Shown: positions 20,001-29,651, counted from the stretch's first letter. The stretch: 64,000 bases of DNA from Brenneria sp. hezel4-2-4 (GCF_013155275.1 NZ_JABJXS010000003.1:496001-560000), one strand, 5' to 3'. Made by a program: numbers and translations. The notes: generated by a model from the letters alone, not told the origin.

Positions 20001-20110
20001 TGACGTACTGATGCCATTGCTTCCGTTGGTGTGAAACCCAATACCGCGAGCGTGGTGCCGGCCATCCCTCCCGCGCAAACTTTAAAGAAACCTCTTCGAT
20101 TCAGTTGCAT
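17063..20110 (-). CDS. fdnG: Formate dehydrogenase-N catalytic subunit, cysteine in place of selenocysteine
   Basis: A 1015-residue molybdopterin (bis-MGD) oxidoreductase, the same length as E. coli FdnG. It has a twin-arginine signal (NRRGFFK at 4-10), one [4Fe-4S] site (Cys50, Cys53, Cys57, Cys92) and the molybdopterin-binding folds. At residue 196, where the E. coli enzyme has selenocysteine (UGA), this gene has TGT: the local string is DCQARLCHGPT, codon 19523-19525. The enzyme oxidises formate in the periplasm during nitrate respiration. The ATG at 20110 was chosen over 20191 because the Tat signal starts there. Cys homologues are usually active but slower, a point known for related formate dehydrogenases. 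Confidence 0.95.
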   Translation of the reverse strand: MQLNRRGFFKVCAGGMAGTTLAVLGFTPTEAMASVRQYKLLRAKETRNNCTYCSVGCGILMYSLGDGAKNAKPSIFHIEGDADHPVSRGSLCPKGAGLVDYIHSENRLQYPEYRAPGADKWQRISWDEAIDRIARLMKADRDANFERTNAHGATVNRWLTTGMLCSSAASNETGVLDQKFTRALGMVAIDCQARLCHGPTVAALAPTFGRGAMTNNWVDIKNANVVIVMGGNPAEAHPVGFKWAVEAKTHNDAKLIVVDPRFNRSAAVADLYAPIRAGSDAAFLLGIVNYLITHDKIHREYVVSYTSASLIVRDDFSFDEGLFSGYDEQTRQYDKSSWQYELDASGFAKRDVTLSHPRCVWNLLKKHVERYTPEMVTSLCGTSAKDYAEICRTLAETCVPDKTATFMYALGWTHHTNGAQIIRAAAIIQLLLGNIGMAGGGINALRGHSNIQGYTDLGLLTTNLPGYMPLPSEKQVDLKTYLGQITPTALLPEQVNFWKNTPKFFISMMKSFYGEHAQPANNWGYDWLPKWDRSYDVMAQTELMMEGKMNGYIVQGFNPVAAFSNKNKATQALSKLKFMVTIDPLATETSTFWQNHGEFNDVDTQSIQTEVFRLPSSCFAEENGSIANSGRWLQWHWAAAEPPGEALHDGKILGKLLMRLRELYQEEGGAFPEPLMNINWNYQDPQDPTPEEVAREANGMALTDLYDDSGELMLKKGQQIADFSQLRDDGTTASFCWIYAGSWTEAGNQMDKRDNADAGLGCTPNWSWAWPQNRRILYNRASADLQGKPWDSKRKLLEWNGRKWQGIDVPDFASAVPPGKDTGPFIMLPEGLARLFSVDKLVDGPFPEHYEPIETPIGTNPLHPSVVSSPAARLFARDAKTMGSAKDFPYVATTYSITELFRHWTKHARLNAIVQPEQFIEIGENLAHSKGIKAGDEVKISCQRGYIKAKAVVTKRIKTLHIAGRSVETIGIPCHWGFEGATRKGFLANTLTPSVGDANTQTPEYKAFLVNVEKV

Positions 20111-20177
20111 TAGTTTCCCTGTTTTATTATGTGTCGTTTTTATTGCAGGCAATTTATCAACACACAATTTGTGGGTT

Positions 20178-20191
20178 TTGCGCGAAATCAA
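20178..20191 (-). promoter_or_regulatory. Possible FNR-like box upstream of fdnG
   Basis: On the minus strand TTGATTTCGCGCAA matches the FNR consensus TTGATnnnnATCAA at eight of ten fixed positions, about 70 bases upstream of the fdnG start. FNR activates fdnGHI in E. coli when oxygen is absent. The imperfect right half leaves this tentative. Confidence 0.35.
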
Positions 20192-20239
20192 AATTTAACT
20201 ATTTAAAGTCGTTGATTACTTATTCGTGGGAATGGTTTA

Positions 20240-20255
20240 TGTGATATGAATCACA
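20240..20255. promoter_or_regulatory. Perfect CRP-type palindrome between metG and fdnG
   Basis: TGTGATATGAATCACA matches TGTGA-N6-TCACA exactly and extends by one base pair on each side. It lies 130 bases upstream of the fdnG start and downstream of metG, so fdnGHI is the likely target. CRP is the simplest assignment; FNR-type proteins bind a related but different sequence. Confidence 0.65.
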
Positions 20256-20361
20256 TTTATTGGGGTGGCGAGTTAAATATGTGTTTAATTTGGGATATGG
20301 CGTGTAACGGAATAATGAACAAAAATCAGCGCGGCGAAATGAGGAAAAGTGGGGAAAATAA

Positions 20362-20385
20362 CAGGCCGAACAGATGTTCGGCCTG
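20362..20385 (-). terminator. Rho-independent terminator of metG
   Basis: CAGGCCGAAC and GTTCGGCCTG form a perfect 10-bp stem with an AGAT loop, nine bases past the metG stop. On the minus strand the stem is followed by TTATTTTC, a T-rich tract. Confidence 0.8.
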
Positions 20386-20393
20386 AGTGGGGA

Positions 20394-22421
20394 TTATTTG
20401 ACCTGCATACCCGGCTGAGCGCCGCTATCCGGGCTGAGCAGGAAAATATCTTTCCCGCCCGGGCCGGCGGCCATCACCATGCCTTCCGATACGCCAAAAC
20501 GCATTTTGCGCGGCGCAAGATTGGCGACCATTACCGTCAGACGGCCTTCCAGTACGGACGGTTCGGGATAAGCCGTGCGGATACCGGAGAACACCTGACG
20601 GGTTTCGCCGCCCAGATCCAGCGTTAAGCGCAGCAGCTTGTCGGAACCGTCAACCAACTCAGCCTGTTTGATCAGGGCGATGCGCATATCCACCTTATCA
20701 AAATCGTCAAACTTTATGGTTTCCTGAATCGGGTTGTCCGCCAACGGGCCGGTCACGACTTTTGCCGTCGCCATATCTTCTTTGGACGCATCCACCATGG
20801 CGTTAACCTTATCCAGATCGATACGGTTGAAAAGGGCTTTAAAGGTGTTCACCTGATGATTAAGCAACGGCGTGGTGATTTCATCCCACTTCAGTTCCTG
20901 ATTCAGGAACGCTTCCGCACGCTCCGCCAGCGCCGGCAGCACCGGCTTCAGATAGGTCATCAATACCCGGAACAGATTGATGCCCATGGAACAGATCGCC
21001 TGAAGATCGGCATCGCGGCCTTCTGCTTTGGCCACCACCCACGGCGCCTGCTCGTCCACATAACGGTTTGCCAGATCGGCCAGCGCCATGATTTCACGGA
21101 TTGCCTTGCCGGATTCGCGGCTGGCGTAGGATTCGGCGATAGTTTCCGCGGCATCGGTAAAGGTGCGGTACAGCGCGGCGTCAGCCAGCTTATCCGCCAG
21201 CTTGCCGTCAAAACGCTTGCTGATAAACCCGGCGTTGCGCGAGGCCAGATTCACCAGTTTGTTGACGATATCCGCGTTCACGCGCTGAACGAAATCTTCC
21301 AGATTGAGGTCGATATCGTCAATGCGCGAAGAGAGCTTCGCCGCGTAGTAATAGCGCAGGCAGTCGGCATCCAGATGTTGCAGATAGGTATCGGCCTTGA
21401 TGAACGTGCCGCGTGACTTGGACATCTTGGCGCCGTTGACCGTTACATAACCGTGCACAAACAGGTTGGTGGGCTTACGGAAACCGCTGCCTTCCAGCAT
21501 GGCCGGCCAGAACAGGCTGTGGAAATAGACGATGTCTTTGCCGATGAAATGATACAGATCGGCGCTGGAGTCTTTGCGCCAGAACTCGTCGAAATCCATA
21601 TCGCCGCGTTTGTCGCACAGGTTTTTGAATGAACCCATGTAGCCGATGGGCGCGTCCAGCCAGACGTAGAAATATTTGCCCGGCGCGTCAGGCACTTCGA
21701 AACCGAAGTAGGGCGCATCGCGGGAGATATCCCACTGTTGCAGGCCGGCGTCAAACCACTCCTGCATTTTGTTGGCGACCTGTTCCTGTAGCGCGCCGGA
21801 TCGCGTCCAGGCATGCAGCATGTCGCTGAAAGCCGGCAAATCAAAGAAGAAATGCTCTGATTCGCGCATCACCGGCGTGGCGCCGGATACCGCGGATTTC
21901 GGGTCGATCAATTCAGTCGGACTGTAGGTCGCGCCGCAAACTTCGCAGTTATCGCCGTACTGATCGGCGGCTTTACATTTTGGACAGGTGCCTTTCACGA
22001 AACGGTCGGGCAGAAACATGCCTTTTTCCGGATCGTAAAGCTGAGAAATAGTGCGGTTTTTAATAAAACCGTTCTCTTTCAGCCGACGGTAAATCAGACC
22101 GGACAGCTCGCGGTTCTCTTCACTGTGGGTCGAGTGATAGTTGTCATAGCTGATGTTGAAACCGGCGAAATCTTGTTGATGTTCCTGACTCATCGCCGCA
22201 ATCATCTGCTCTGGCGCGATTCCCATCTGCTGAGCTTTCAGCATGATCGGCGTGCCGTGGGCATCGTCCGCACAGATAAAATAAACCTGGTTGCCGCGCA
22301 TTCGCTGGTAACGAACCCAGATATCCGCCTGAATGTGTTCAAGCATATGACCGAGGTGGATCGAACCATTAGCGTAAGGCAGCGCGCACGTTACCAATAT
22401 TTTCTTTGCGACTTGAGTCAT
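20394..22421 (-). CDS. metG: Methionyl-tRNA synthetase
   Basis: A 675-residue class I aminoacyl-tRNA synthetase (E. coli MetG is 677). The HIGH-type motif is IHLGHM (about 21-26), and the KMSKS motif is complete as AKMSKSRG. The zinc-binding knuckle [18 protein letters not shown] is near 145-162. A C-terminal tRNA-binding (EMAP-II-like) domain begins near residue 575 ([17 protein letters not shown]). It charges initiator and elongator tRNA-Met. It is transcribed away from apbC, the same arrangement as in E. coli. Confidence 0.97.
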   Translation of the reverse strand: MTQVAKKILVTCALPYANGSIHLGHMLEHIQADIWVRYQRMRGNQVYFICADDAHGTPIMLKAQQMGIAPEQMIAAMSQEHQQDFAGFNISYDNYHSTHSEENRELSGLIYRRLKENGFIKNRTISQLYDPEKGMFLPDRFVKGTCPKCKAADQYGDNCEVCGATYSPTELIDPKSAVSGATPVMRESEHFFFDLPAFSDMLHAWTRSGALQEQVANKMQEWFDAGLQQWDISRDAPYFGFEVPDAPGKYFYVWLDAPIGYMGSFKNLCDKRGDMDFDEFWRKDSSADLYHFIGKDIVYFHSLFWPAMLEGSGFRKPTNLFVHGYVTVNGAKMSKSRGTFIKADTYLQHLDADCLRYYYAAKLSSRIDDIDLNLEDFVQRVNADIVNKLVNLASRNAGFISKRFDGKLADKLADAALYRTFTDAAETIAESYASRESGKAIREIMALADLANRYVDEQAPWVVAKAEGRDADLQAICSMGINLFRVLMTYLKPVLPALAERAEAFLNQELKWDEITTPLLNHQVNTFKALFNRIDLDKVNAMVDASKEDMATAKVVTGPLADNPIQETIKFDDFDKVDMRIALIKQAELVDGSDKLLRLTLDLGGETRQVFSGIRTAYPEPSVLEGRLTVMVANLAPRKMRFGVSEGMVMAAGPGGKDIFLLSPDSGAQPGMQVK

Positions 22422-22656
22422 GAGGAACTTGCTTTCTTTTGTGATAGAGGGAAACCGATGTTAACCGATAGCGGCTTGCGGCGTAAACCGCTGCCGCGTC
22501 TAAACCTGTCGCTATAGGGAAGTCTGATCGGCCCGAACGGATGATTCAGTACCTCCGTCAGGGTTTTTTACGCCCGATCGCGCAAGTCGCGCTGTGCTTC
22601 TGGTATGCTATAACCGTTTTTTATCGGTTAAATAATGAGAATTTCAAGGAGCCGGA

Positions 22657-23766
22657 ATGAACCCTAACTTCCCCGAACAGCGTCCGGAAGCGCTGCGCGC
22701 CATGGTTACCGGGGTACTGTCGACGTTTCAGCACCCGACGTTGAAAAATAATCTGACGACGCTGAATGCGCTGCACCACTGCGCGCTGCTGGATGATGTG
22801 CTGCATATTGAATTGACGATGCCGTTTGCCTGGCTGAGCGGTCTGGAAGCGTTGAAAGAGACGGTGAGTGATGAGCTGCTGCGCCTGTCAGGCGCCAACG
22901 CGGTAGAGTGGCGTTTGACGCATAATATCGCCACGCTGCGCCGGGTGAACGATCAGGCCGGCGTGAAAGGCGTGAAGAACATTATCGCGGTCAGCTCCGG
23001 CAAAGGCGGCGTCGGCAAGTCCAGCACCGCGGTGAATATGGCGCTGGCGCTGGCGGCGGAAGGAGCCAATGTCGGTATTCTGGATGCCGATATTTACGGG
23101 CCGTCGATCCCGACCATGCTGGGGGCGGCGAGCGAACGTCCGACCTCGCCGGACGGCCAGCATATGGCGCCGATTATGGCGCACGGACTGGCGACCAATT
23201 CGATTGGCTATCTGGTTACCGATGATAACGCCATGGTGTGGCGCGGGCCGATGGCCAGCAAAGCGCTGCTGCAACTGTTGCAAGACACCCTGTGGCCGGA
23301 TCTGGATTATCTGGTGCTGGACATGCCGCCGGGAACCGGGGATATCCAACTGACGCTGGCGCAAAGTATTCCGGTCACCGGCGCGGTGGTGGTGACCACG
23401 CCGCAGGATATCGCATTGATGGATGCCATGAAAGGGATCGCCATGTTTGAGAAAGTCAGCGTGCCGGTTCTGGGCATCGTTGAAAACATGAGCGTGCATA
23501 TTTGCAGCCACTGCGGTCATCTGGAACCCATTTTCGGGACTGGCGGCGCGCAAAAACTGGCGGAAAAATACCACTGCGCGCTATTGGGGCAACTGCCGCT
23601 GCATATCTCTTTGCGTGAAGATCTGGATCGCGGGGAACCGACGGTGGTCAGCCATCCTGAGAGCGAATTTACCTCATTATACCGTGAACTGGCCGGCCAG
23701 GTCGCCGCACAGCTTTACTGGCAGGGCGAGGTTATTCCGACGGAGATCGCTTTTCGCGCGGTGTAA
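22657..23766 (+). CDS. apbC: Iron-sulfur cluster carrier protein ApbC/Mrp
   Basis: A 369-residue P-loop ATPase of the Mrp/NBP35 family. An N-terminal MIP18-like domain (about 1-95) precedes the deviant Walker A GKGGVGKSSTAVN (near 117-129), Walker B-like LVLDMPPGTGD, and the cluster-binding CSHC in SVHICSHCGHLEP. It binds and transfers [4Fe-4S] clusters to target proteins. E. coli Mrp has 369 residues and the same divergent position next to metG. The ATG at 22657 follows AAGGAGCCGGA. Confidence 0.95.
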   Translation: MNPNFPEQRPEALRAMVTGVLSTFQHPTLKNNLTTLNALHHCALLDDVLHIELTMPFAWLSGLEALKETVSDELLRLSGANAVEWRLTHNIATLRRVNDQAGVKGVKNIIAVSSGKGGVGKSSTAVNMALALAAEGANVGILDADIYGPSIPTMLGAASERPTSPDGQHMAPIMAHGLATNSIGYLVTDDNAMVWRGPMASKALLQLLQDTLWPDLDYLVLDMPPGTGDIQLTLAQSIPVTGAVVVTTPQDIALMDAMKGIAMFEKVSVPVLGIVENMSVHICSHCGHLEPIFGTGGAQKLAEKYHCALLGQLPLHISLREDLDRGEPTVVSHPESEFTSLYRELAGQVAAQLYWQGEVIPTEIAFRAV

Positions 23767-23822
23767 GCCGTTGCCTGCCGCTACGAAACAGGTATGCAGT
23801 AGCGGCATTATCCACCCGAGTT

Positions 23823-23868
23823 GCGCTGTTTACGTCGACGTCGGCCTAAAGGCTGGCGTGAACAGCGC
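23823..23868. repeat. Inverted repeat between apbC and udk
   Basis: GCGCTGTT (23823-23830) and AACAGCGC (23861-23868) are perfect arms enclosing a smaller GCC-TAAA-GGC hairpin. It could end apbC transcription, but no T-tract follows. A TATAAT hexamer at 23877-23882, just downstream, may be the udk -10 box. Confidence 0.5.
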
Positions 23869-23946
23869 TAACTCCCTATAATTGCCGCGTCACAGCACCT
23901 TTGGTGTATCCCTCTCTTTATTTATGTTAATCAGGTCGTTAATACC

Positions 23947-24588
23947 ATGACTGATCAGTCTCATCAGTGTGTCATTATCGGGATAGCGGGTGCGTCTGCT
24001 TCCGGTAAAAGTCTTATTTCCAGCACGTTGTACCGTGAATTGCGTGACCAGGTGGGTGACGAACATATTGGTGTGATACCCGAAGACAGCTACTACAAAG
24101 ATCAAAGCCACCTGACGATGGAAGAGCGGGTCAAAACAAACTACGACCACCCGAACGCGATGGATCACAGCCTGCTGCTGATGCATCTGCAAATGTTAAA
24201 AGCCGGTCAGGCGATAGAACTTCCCTTGTACAGCTATGTTGAACATACCCGTATGCAGGAAACCGTGCACCTTGAGCCGAAGAAGGTGATTATTCTGGAA
24301 GGCATTCTGCTGCTGACGGAAGCCCGTCTGCGTGACGAGATGAACTTTTCCATTTTTGTCGATACGCCGCTGGATATCTGCCTGATGCGCCGCATGCGCC
24401 GGGATGTCAACGAACGGGGCCGTTCAATGGATTCGGTGATGGAGCAGTATCAAAAAACGGTGCGTCCCATGTTCCTGCAATTCATCGAGCCGTCAAAACA
24501 ATACGCCGATATTATCGTGCCGCGCGGCGGGAAAAACCGCATTGCGATTGATATTCTGAAAGCCAAGATAAGCCAGTTCTTTGAGTAA
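23947..24588 (+). CDS. udk: Uridine kinase
   Basis: A 213-residue P-loop kinase, the same length as E. coli Udk. Walker A is GASASGKS (about 15-22). The phosphoribulokinase/uridine kinase pattern follows, with [17 protein letters not shown] and the [10 protein letters not shown] strand. It phosphorylates uridine and cytidine with GTP or ATP in pyrimidine salvage. It precedes dcd by 47 bases, so the two pyrimidine genes are probably co-transcribed. Confidence 0.96.
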   Translation: MTDQSHQCVIIGIAGASASGKSLISSTLYRELRDQVGDEHIGVIPEDSYYKDQSHLTMEERVKTNYDHPNAMDHSLLLMHLQMLKAGQAIELPLYSYVEHTRMQETVHLEPKKVIILEGILLLTEARLRDEMNFSIFVDTPLDICLMRRMRRDVNERGRSMDSVMEQYQKTVRPMFLQFIEPSKQYADIIVPRGGKNRIAIDILKAKISQFFE

Positions 24589-24635
24589 TCTTTTGGGGTT
24601 TTGTTACCTAATACCGATGTCGAGTGGAGAAGAAG

Positions 24636-25217
24636 ATGAGACTGTGTGATCGTGATATCGAGGCCTGGCTGGATGATGGCCGGTTGTCAATTACGCCCCG
24701 CCCGCCAACAGAAAGAATTAATGGCGCGACCGTTGATGTCCGTTTGGGCAATCAGTTCCGGGTATTCCGCGGGCATACGGCGGCCTTTATTGATTTAAGC
24801 GGTCCGAAAGATGAAGTCAGCGCGGCGTTGGATCGCGTAATGAGCGATGAAATCAATCTGCCGGAAGGCGAAGCCTTCTTTCTGCATCCGGGGGAATTGG
24901 CGCTGGCGGTCACGCTGGAGTCGGTGACTTTGCCGGATAACCTGGTCGGCTGGCTCGACGGGCGTTCTTCGCTGGCGCGTTTAGGGCTGATGGTTCACGT
25001 CACCGCGCACCGCATCGATCCAGGTTGGCAAGGAAGAATTGTGCTGGAGTTCTATAATTCAGGTAAGTTGCCGCTGGCGCTACGTCCCGGCATGATGATT
25101 GGCGCGCTGAGTTTTGAGCCGCTATCGGGGCCGGCGGCGCGTCCCTACAACCGTCGTCAGGATGCCAAATATAGAGATCAGCAGGGCGCGGTGGCGAGCC
25201 GGATCGACAAAGACTGA
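24636..25217 (+). CDS. dcd: dCTP deaminase
   Basis: A 193-residue homotrimeric enzyme, the same length as E. coli Dcd, which deaminates dCTP to dUTP for thymidylate synthesis. The conserved active-site strings are [13 protein letters not shown] and the [14 protein letters not shown] segment with its catalytic Glu. The ATG at 24636 was selected over one at 24624 because it gives the standard [12 protein letters not shown] start and lies behind GGAGAAG. It lies between udk and asmA, as in E. coli. Confidence 0.96.
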   Translation: MRLCDRDIEAWLDDGRLSITPRPPTERINGATVDVRLGNQFRVFRGHTAAFIDLSGPKDEVSAALDRVMSDEINLPEGEAFFLHPGELALAVTLESVTLPDNLVGWLDGRSSLARLGLMVHVTAHRIDPGWQGRIVLEFYNSGKLPLALRPGMMIGALSFEPLSGPAARPYNRRQDAKYRDQQGAVASRIDKD

Positions 25218-25250
25218 CTATGGCTTAAGGCGAATGACAATGAGGATGGC

Positions 25251-27086
25251 ATGAAACGATTTCTGACAACGCTGGCAATTCTGCTTGTTGTGCTGGTGGC
25301 AGGAATGACGGCGCTGGTAGTGCTGGTGAATCCCAATGACTTTCGCGCTTATATGGTTAGGCAAGTCGAGGAGCGTAGCGGTTATCAGCTACGGCTGGAT
25401 GGCGACTTGCGCTGGCATGTCTGGCCGCAGTTGAGCATTCTGTCCGGCGGTATGTCGTTAAGCGCGCCGGGTTCGACGGCGCCGGTGGTTAGCGCGGAAA
25501 ATATGCGGCTTGATGTACAGCTCCTGCCGCTGTTGTCCCACCGGCTGGCAGTCAAGCAGGTGATGCTGAAAGGCGCGGTGATCCAACTGACGCCGGAAAG
25601 CGAAGCGAAAAAGCCCAGCAATGCGCCCATTGCCCCATCAGGTTCGCCCGCGCCCGCCGAAGAACAAGGCTGGCGACTGGATATCGATAAACTCAGGATC
25701 GCCGACAGTCTGTTGATTCTGCAACGTAATGACCATGAACAACTCAACGTCCGCGATATCAATTTATTGATGGAACGGCATGACAACCGCCAGGTGAGTA
25801 TTACTCTCTCCAGCCGGGTTAATCGCGATCAGCGGGATGTGGCTTTTTCTCTGTCCGCGGATATGGATATGCAGCACTTCCCACAGCAGGTTAATGCGAC
25901 TATCAGCAAGCTGGACTACCAGATTCAAGGTGCGGGTATTCCCGAAGGCGGGATTAGCGGCAGCGGCAGTTTACAAGCCGGCTATCAGCGACAGCCTGAA
26001 AAAATCACCGTCGACCAACTGGCGCTGAGCGCCAATGAAAGTCAACTGACGGGCAGCGGCAGCGCGACGTTCGGGGATATTCCCGAGTATGTGGCGGATT
26101 TGAAATCTGACAAGCTTGATTTGGATTCACTGCTTGGTATCACACTTGCCGCCGATCGCGGCGCCTCTGCCGGTCAGATTAAAGCGGGAAAACCGGTAAT
26201 CTCTGCTGAAGAAGCGCTGCCAAATAAGGGTGCGGGCGACCTGCAAGGATTTACCGCTCGACTGTCATTGCAAGCCGACTCGCTGATTTACCGTGGCCTT
26301 GATGTCAGTCAGTTCACTCTTCAGGCAACCAATCAGCAGGGGCTATTGGATATCGCCACGCTGAGTGGAAAATTGGGAGCGGGACATTTTTCTCTGCCTG
26401 GCAAGATGGATATCACCGCATCTCCCGTCATCACTATTCAGCCGGAACTGGATAATATCGATATCGCACCGCTGACGGCGGCATTTGCCTTGCCGGAAAG
26501 CCTGAGCGGTAAGCTCTCCATGCGCGGCGAGTTCGGCGGCGATTCCTTTACTCTGCCGGCCTTGATGCAGCAGTGGCGGGGGAGCGCGGCGCTGCAAGCC
26601 AGCAATCTGCGTTTCCACGGATTGAACATTCAGCAGATGGTGCAAATGGCCGTCGTGCGCAGTAGCAACAGTGTGCGAGGTCAGGAACGCTACGAACGTT
26701 ATACCGAGGTGCGGCAGTTGACGGCAAACGTGCAGTTGAACGCAGGCAAGTTGAAGATAAATGAACTGAGCGGCAGCTCTGAATTTCTGGCATTGACCGG
26801 GGCCGGGCAGATTAACCTTCTGGCGAGAACCTGCGATACCAACCTGAACGTGCGGGTTACCGATGGTTGGCAGGGCGATGAGCAGTTGATTGAGGTATTG
26901 CGGGATACGGCGATTCCGTTACGGCTGTACGGTTCGTGGGACAAGCTGAATTATCAGTTGCAGGTGGATCAACTGCTGCGTAAGCGTCTGCAAAACGAAC
27001 TGAAAAAACGGCTGAATGACTGGGCCGACGAAAATCAGCAAAGTCAGAAAGGTAAGGATCTGAAACAATTACTCGATCGGCTGTAA
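25251..27086 (+). CDS. asmA: AsmA, inner-membrane-anchored AsmA-family protein
   Basis: A 611-residue protein (E. coli AsmA is 617) with one N-terminal transmembrane helix (about 4-27) and a long, beta-rich periplasmic portion ending in a charged helix (LLRKRLQNELKKRLNDWADENQQ). AsmA proteins belong to a superfamily of bridge-like lipid-transfer proteins thought to help move phospholipids to the outer membrane; E. coli asmA mutants suppress OmpF assembly defects. The position after dcd and before yegH is conserved. The Ala/Pro-rich stretch near residues 122-138 is probably a flexible insertion. Confidence 0.94.
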   Translation: MKRFLTTLAILLVVLVAGMTALVVLVNPNDFRAYMVRQVEERSGYQLRLDGDLRWHVWPQLSILSGGMSLSAPGSTAPVVSAENMRLDVQLLPLLSHRLAVKQVMLKGAVIQLTPESEAKKPSNAPIAPSGSPAPAEEQGWRLDIDKLRIADSLLILQRNDHEQLNVRDINLLMERHDNRQVSITLSSRVNRDQRDVAFSLSADMDMQHFPQQVNATISKLDYQIQGAGIPEGGISGSGSLQAGYQRQPEKITVDQLALSANESQLTGSGSATFGDIPEYVADLKSDKLDLDSLLGITLAADRGASAGQIKAGKPVISAEEALPNKGAGDLQGFTARLSLQADSLIYRGLDVSQFTLQATNQQGLLDIATLSGKLGAGHFSLPGKMDITASPVITIQPELDNIDIAPLTAAFALPESLSGKLSMRGEFGGDSFTLPALMQQWRGSAALQASNLRFHGLNIQQMVQMAVVRSSNSVRGQERYERYTEVRQLTANVQLNAGKLKINELSGSSEFLALTGAGQINLLARTCDTNLNVRVTDGWQGDEQLIEVLRDTAIPLRLYGSWDKLNYQLQVDQLLRKRLQNELKKRLNDWADENQQSQKGKDLKQLLDRL

Positions 27087-27095
27087 GCATAGGTT

Positions 27096-27370
27096 TTACG
27101 ATTGATGCGCTTCTTTCGCTAACTGCGCCACGTCGTCGTGGGTAAGGGGGGATTTGCCGTACGCTGGTTTTTGATGCCTTTTTCTATCCCTAGTTCCATC
27201 CCTTTCTTAAAACCAATCTGTTCCAACTGTTGCGCGATGGTCATGATTTTCTCATCGGGGATAACGCTGAGATTTTTAAGACAGATTGAGAAATGGAGGT
27301 TTTCAATCCACTTATGATAAGCCTGTCGGGAGAAATGATTCAGGTCTGCGCCGCCAACGTAGAGGAGATG
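27096..27370 (-). pseudogene. Remnant of an Rpn/YhgA-family PD-(D/E)XK nuclease gene, C-terminal part
   Basis: The minus strand reads DEKIMTIAQQLEQIGFKKGMELGIEKGIK, the C-terminal signature of Rpn (YhgA-like, transposase_31) proteins. It then runs into a stop, while a shifted frame restores THDDVAQLAKEAHQS before another stop at 27096. The N-terminal nuclease domain is absent, and upstream the frame (YVGGADLNHFSRQAYHKWIENL) has no start. This is therefore a truncated, frameshifted leftover between asmA and yegH. Confidence 0.7.
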
Positions 27371-27391
27371 GGAACGATGGCGGCTATATCG

Positions 27392-28978
27392 TCAGACCTC
27401 GAAATCAGATTGCGGCCCGCCGTTCGGGGTGATCAGCACCTTCACAATACGATGGCTTTCTACGGAGAGAATGGTGAACTGGTAGCCATCAATAGACAGG
27501 GTGTCGCCGGCCTGCGGGATACGCTGAGAATGCTCCATCAATAACCCCGCCAGCGTGTAGTATTCACGTTTCTCATCCAGCGTGAGCGGGATGTACATGG
27601 TCAGATCTTCCAGGGGCATATAACCATTCGCCGTCCAACTGCCGTCCTCATTCTGTTGAATATCATGGCGGGCATCCAGTTCTTCCCCGGCCAATGGCAG
27701 GTTGCCGGCAATGGTTTCCATCACATCGCTGAGTGTGACAATGCCCTCCACCGAACCAAACTCATCAACGACAAACGCAAAGTGGGTTCGTGCTTCCCTG
27801 AATTGATCAAGGGCCAGCAACAGCGAAAGCTGTTCAGGAAAAACCAGTGGCTGGCGGACCAGAATACGCAGATCAAAAGGTTCATGATTTAGCTGTTGCT
27901 GCAACAGGTCTGTGACGTTCACTATCCCCAGCAGCTCATCTGAAGTGTTACTGTCGATTAGGACCAGACGGGTGTGCTGATTGGTTTTTAATATCTGCGC
28001 CAGTTGGTCTTGAGAAGTATTCAACTCCACCGGGTCAATGTCATGGCGGGACGTCATAATGCTGCTGATGGTTCGCTGCGCCATGCCAAGCACGCGCTCT
28101 ATCATACGGCGCTCCTGCCGATTGAACACCTCTTGGCCGGTATGCGCATTATCCGCAATCATGGCTGACGTTTGATTGTCCAACTCCGCTTCATCATGAT
28201 CCCCCCGCAGAATACGCAGAACGACCTCAGCGGTACGTTGACGCAAGGGAACGGAAGAGGAAAGAAAACGGCGACGGTTAAACTGCGACACCTGATTCAA
28301 CAACTCAATGAGTACCGAGAAACCAATCGCGGCGTAGAGGTAGCCTTTGGGAATATGGTAGCCGAATGCATCCGCGACCAGGCTGAAACCGATCATCAGC
28401 AAAAAGCTCAGACACAAGATGACGATGGTCGGATGCGCGCTGACAAAGCGGGTCAACGGTTTGCTGGCTAACAGCATCAGGAAGATGGCAATCGTCACCG
28501 CAGACATCATCACTAGCAAGTGGTCGGTCATACCGACGGCGGTAATAACTGAATCGAGCGAGAAAATAGCATCCAGTACGACGATTTGCGCCACGACAGG
28601 CCAGAAACGCGCGCCTTTACGCTGTGCCTGCTGCTGCTGATCCTTGCCTTCCAGCCGTTCGTTGAGTTCTACCGTGGCCTTAAACAGCAGGAACACGCCG
28701 CCAACCAGCATAATGACATCACGGGCGCTGAATGCATGCTCAAGGAGCGTGAAGAGTGGGGTGGTCAGAGAAACCAGCCAGGAAATCGACGATAACAAAA
28801 TCAGCCGCATTACCAGTGCCAGCAACAGGCCAACGACTCTGGCCTTATCTCTTTGTTCTTTGGGTAATTTTTCGGCAAGAATGGCAATAAATACGAGATT
28901 GTCAATTCCCAGCACCAGTTCCAGTACGACGAGTGTGGCCAGACCGGCCCATATCGTTGGATCTGCGATCCACTCCAT
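27392..28978 (-). CDS. yegH: YegH, TerC/CBS/CorC-domain membrane protein
   Basis: A 528-residue protein (E. coli YegH 527). An N-terminal TerC-type domain with about seven membrane helices carries the conserved acidic [11 protein letters not shown] and [15 protein letters not shown] motifs. Two CBS domains occupy the middle, and a CorC/HlyC-type domain is at the C-terminus ([21 protein letters not shown]). The family is linked to metal-ion handling, but YegH itself has no assigned substrate. It is transcribed away from the polysaccharide locus, the same boundary as in E. coli. Confidence 0.93.
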   Translation of the reverse strand: MEWIADPTIWAGLATLVVLELVLGIDNLVFIAILAEKLPKEQRDKARVVGLLLALVMRLILLSSISWLVSLTTPLFTLLEHAFSARDVIMLVGGVFLLFKATVELNERLEGKDQQQQAQRKGARFWPVVAQIVVLDAIFSLDSVITAVGMTDHLLVMMSAVTIAIFLMLLASKPLTRFVSAHPTIVILCLSFLLMIGFSLVADAFGYHIPKGYLYAAIGFSVLIELLNQVSQFNRRRFLSSSVPLRQRTAEVVLRILRGDHDEAELDNQTSAMIADNAHTGQEVFNRQERRMIERVLGMAQRTISSIMTSRHDIDPVELNTSQDQLAQILKTNQHTRLVLIDSNTSDELLGIVNVTDLLQQQLNHEPFDLRILVRQPLVFPEQLSLLLALDQFREARTHFAFVVDEFGSVEGIVTLSDVMETIAGNLPLAGEELDARHDIQQNEDGSWTANGYMPLEDLTMYIPLTLDEKREYYTLAGLLMEHSQRIPQAGDTLSIDGYQFTILSVESHRIVKVLITPNGGPQSDFEV

Positions 28979-29399
28979 ACTTTTTATTTCACCTTTATTT
29001 GCATATGACGTCTGTTAGCGTATCAGGGCAAACACCGATGAACCAGAATTTGTGAGGATTTGTTGTCGGTTTTTCGGTGATGAAAACTGTTGTGCTCAAG
29101 TTGTACTCGTATCACTTAATTTCAACAGGAGAACAGGACATAAGCGCGATCTGAGCCGTGATGTTAACCAGTGGCTATAAAACTGATTAAAAATAACGCG
29201 TATTCATACATTTTTTAGCCTTATGGCTTTGCCCCAGCGCGTAATGTTTGAAGTGTTGTCAAACGGTGCATAGAATGTGTCTGAATGGTAACCATAATTT
29301 TACGGCTGTACATGCTGTTATCTTTAATAAAACTTTCACCAAAACCTACTGATTTCATCCTTTAAGTTAGTGTTTTGTTCTAATGGAGGCAGCACAGTT

Positions 29400-29438
29400 A
29401 TGGATACGCGTAGTCTTATTCTGAAAAACTCTGCTTAA
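29400..29438 (+). other. Possible 12-codon leader peptide in the polysaccharide leader
   Basis: An ATG at 29400 preceded by a strong GGAGG about nine bases upstream opens MDTRSLILKNSA and then stops. The ribosome site is better than that of the first operon gene. It may be a leader peptide or chance. Confidence 0.25.
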
Positions 29439-29651
29439 AACATCTTATCCTTGTGCTCTGCAATTACTCGTCAATACTATGAGGGTACAAAATTCGGTTT
29501 TTGTAATGAGTGTCACCTTATTTTAATAAAACATAATTGTTAAAATTTTGTTAATTATAATTCAGCTTTGGATAAGCATCGCGATGTCGCGTAATTGGCG
29601 TGATTTACGCATCCAAAGCCTCAGCCAGCAGGATGGCGTTCCGTACTTTTA

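Noticed and set aside
22888-23574. Minus-strand 228-codon reading frame
   Set aside because: It is antisense to apbC and His/Arg-rich, without a recognisable domain.
29400-29440. RcsAB box in the capsule leader (TCAGAATAAGACTA on the minus strand)
   Set aside because: Only about 9 of 13 consensus positions match, with mismatches in the conserved right half.
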